A stretch of DNA of 6,137 nt from Anaerolineae bacterium (lineage in GTDB: Bacteria > Chloroflexota > Anaerolineae > B4-G1 > SLSP01): positions 1 through 6,137 of the forward strand of contig JAFGNI010000026.1 in assembly GCA_016927095.1 (NCBI GenBank), given 5' to 3'. This document shows, piece after piece, positions 5,385 through 6,137 of the stretch; positions within the stretch are counted from its first letter, which is position 1; the number at the start of each line of letters is the position of its first letter. Under the pieces are notes generated by a model. The model made no database searches. It was not told the origin of the DNA and saw nothing but the letters and a program-made list of their open reading frames with translations. A program made the position numbers and the translations under genes.

Positions 5385-6137
5385 CTACTCGCCGCTGAAG
5401 CTGTAGTTCTGGTTGAAGACCAGATAGCGGAGCGCCGGCGCGTTGACGGTATCAACAGTCAAACCATCCACGTCCTGCAGACGGACGGCCTCAACGGCAC
5501 CCAAGATACGCCAGGCCACGTCGATCTCCCCGGTCTCCACCGCATTGCTCATCGTGGTGGGATCGGCGAAATAGCGGACGATCACGTTCGGGATCATGGG
5601 CGCATCATCGCCGACGTACTCAGGATTAGCCTCGAGGACCATCTGCTCGCCGGGCACGTAGTTGGTCATGCGGTAAGGCCCGATGCCGTCCAGCCTTTCG
5701 GGATACTGCACGATCTCGTCAGCGGGGAAGAGATCAGGATGCGTGACGACAAAGGGCGCCGTCGCAGCCAGAGCCTCAAAGAACCCGTAGGTATCGTGCA
5801 AGGTGTAGACCACGGTGTAGTCATCCGGCGCTTGCACATCCGCGACGTAGGCCTGGATCAGACCAGAGACCTGTCCCTCAAGCGCATTGAGCCGCTCCCA
5901 ACTGCGCACGTAGTCTGCCGAAGTCACCGGCGTGCCATCTGCAAACACCAGATCCTCGCGCAGCGTGAAGGTATAGCTCAGACCATCATCGCTGACCTCA
6001 GGGAAGTCCGCAGCAGCGCCGGGGATCAGCGTCGACTCACCGGGCACGTACCTCAGCAGCGGCATACCGGTGTTCTTGATGATCTCCCAGTCGTGCGTCG
6101 CGTAAGCATCCTGCGCGTCAAGGCTGTTGACCTCATC
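5385..6137 (-). CDS. Family 5 extracellular solute-binding protein, apparently cut short at its C-terminus (5' end outside window)
   Basis: 250 codons are visible, open through the right edge, ending at TAG (5387-5385). The visible part starts near 'NSLDAQDAY', about where mature OppA/DppA-like proteins begin, so signal peptide and linker lie outside. In order: 'MPLLRYVPG', the family signature region 'VSDDGLSYTFTLREDLVFADGTPVTSAD' (split here as VSDDGLSYTF, then LREDLVFADGTPVT), 'GIGPYRMTNYVPGEQMVLEANPEY', 'VIVRYFADPTTMSNAVETGEIDVAW', and 'ALRYLVFNQNYSFSGE' then stop. In the family the 'RYLVFN' strand is followed by 'PPFDDVRVRQALAYAIDR'-like sequence and about 200-250 more residues; none of that is here. 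A second in-frame TAG follows 18 nt later (5366-5364), and the gap to oppB is only 90 nt. So readthrough or a frameshift could not restore the missing part. It heads the oppBCDF genes and would be their binding partner. It may be a decayed gene, a clean internal deletion, or a truly short form. Confidence 0.85.
   Translation of the reverse strand, partial: DEVNSLDAQDAYATHDWEIIKNTGMPLLRYVPGESTLIPGAAADFPEVSDDGLSYTFTLREDLVFADGTPVTSADYVRSWERLNALEGQVSGLIQAYVADVQAPDDYTVVYTLHDTYGFFEALAATAPFVVTHPDLFPADEIVQYPERLDGIGPYRMTNYVPGEQMVLEANPEYVGDDAPMIPNVIVRYFADPTTMSNAVETGEIDVAWRILGAVEAVRLQDVDGLTVDTVNAPALRYLVFNQNYSFSGE

Noticed and set aside
1..6137. CRISPR array, tRNA or rRNA gene, insertion sequence, attachment site
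   Set aside because: No regularly spaced repeats, cloverleaf-like segments, transposase frames or terminal inverted repeats were seen on either strand.

Overview
The window holds the end of one rightward gene and, facing it, most of a leftward oligopeptide/dipeptide-type ABC transporter operon. GC is moderately high by eye and genes are tightly packed. The protein style (a YdjI-like SPFH protein fused to a GYF_2 domain, the wording of the family 5 binding protein, and OppD/OppF with cysteine-bearing C-termini) suggests a free-living, possibly thermophilic bacterium. Chloroflexota is my best guess, but this is inference from protein style only.

Layout, left to right. (1) Positions 1-819, + strand: the 3' part of an SPFH/Band-7 protein ending in a GYF_2 domain. 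(2) Positions 820-931: a convergent intergenic gap with a perfect 30-nt palindrome followed by TTTT, a rho-independent terminator for the + gene. (3) Positions 932-5294, - strand, in transcription order: oppB, oppC, oppD, oppF. They are joined by 22-nt, 1-nt and -4-nt junctions with good Shine-Dalgarno sequences, so they are very probably co-transcribed and translationally coupled. (4) Positions 5295-5384: an intercistronic hairpin. (5) Positions 5385-6137, - strand: a family 5 extracellular solute-binding protein, open at the window edge. There is no gene-free stretch above 300 bases.

The expected machine is a lipoprotein or secreted binding protein that hands peptides (or a similar solute; substrate cannot be read from sequence) to the OppB/OppC membrane channel, powered by the OppD/OppF ATPases.

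Two parts break the family pattern, and they may be related. The binding protein stops right after the conserved 'RYLVFN' stretch, where this family normally crosses from lobe I into lobe III. Its lobe III and the C-terminal return to lobe I are absent, and only about 90 nt separate its stop from oppB. Meanwhile OppC is about 110-130 residues longer than usual. The extra segment sits in the extracytoplasmic loop after TM1 and reads like a single lobe (the D2 lobe) of a type II periplasmic binding protein. A split receptor, with one part soluble and one lobe built into the permease, is a testable but speculative reading. A simple decay/deletion of the binding protein plus an unrelated loop expansion is the sober alternative.
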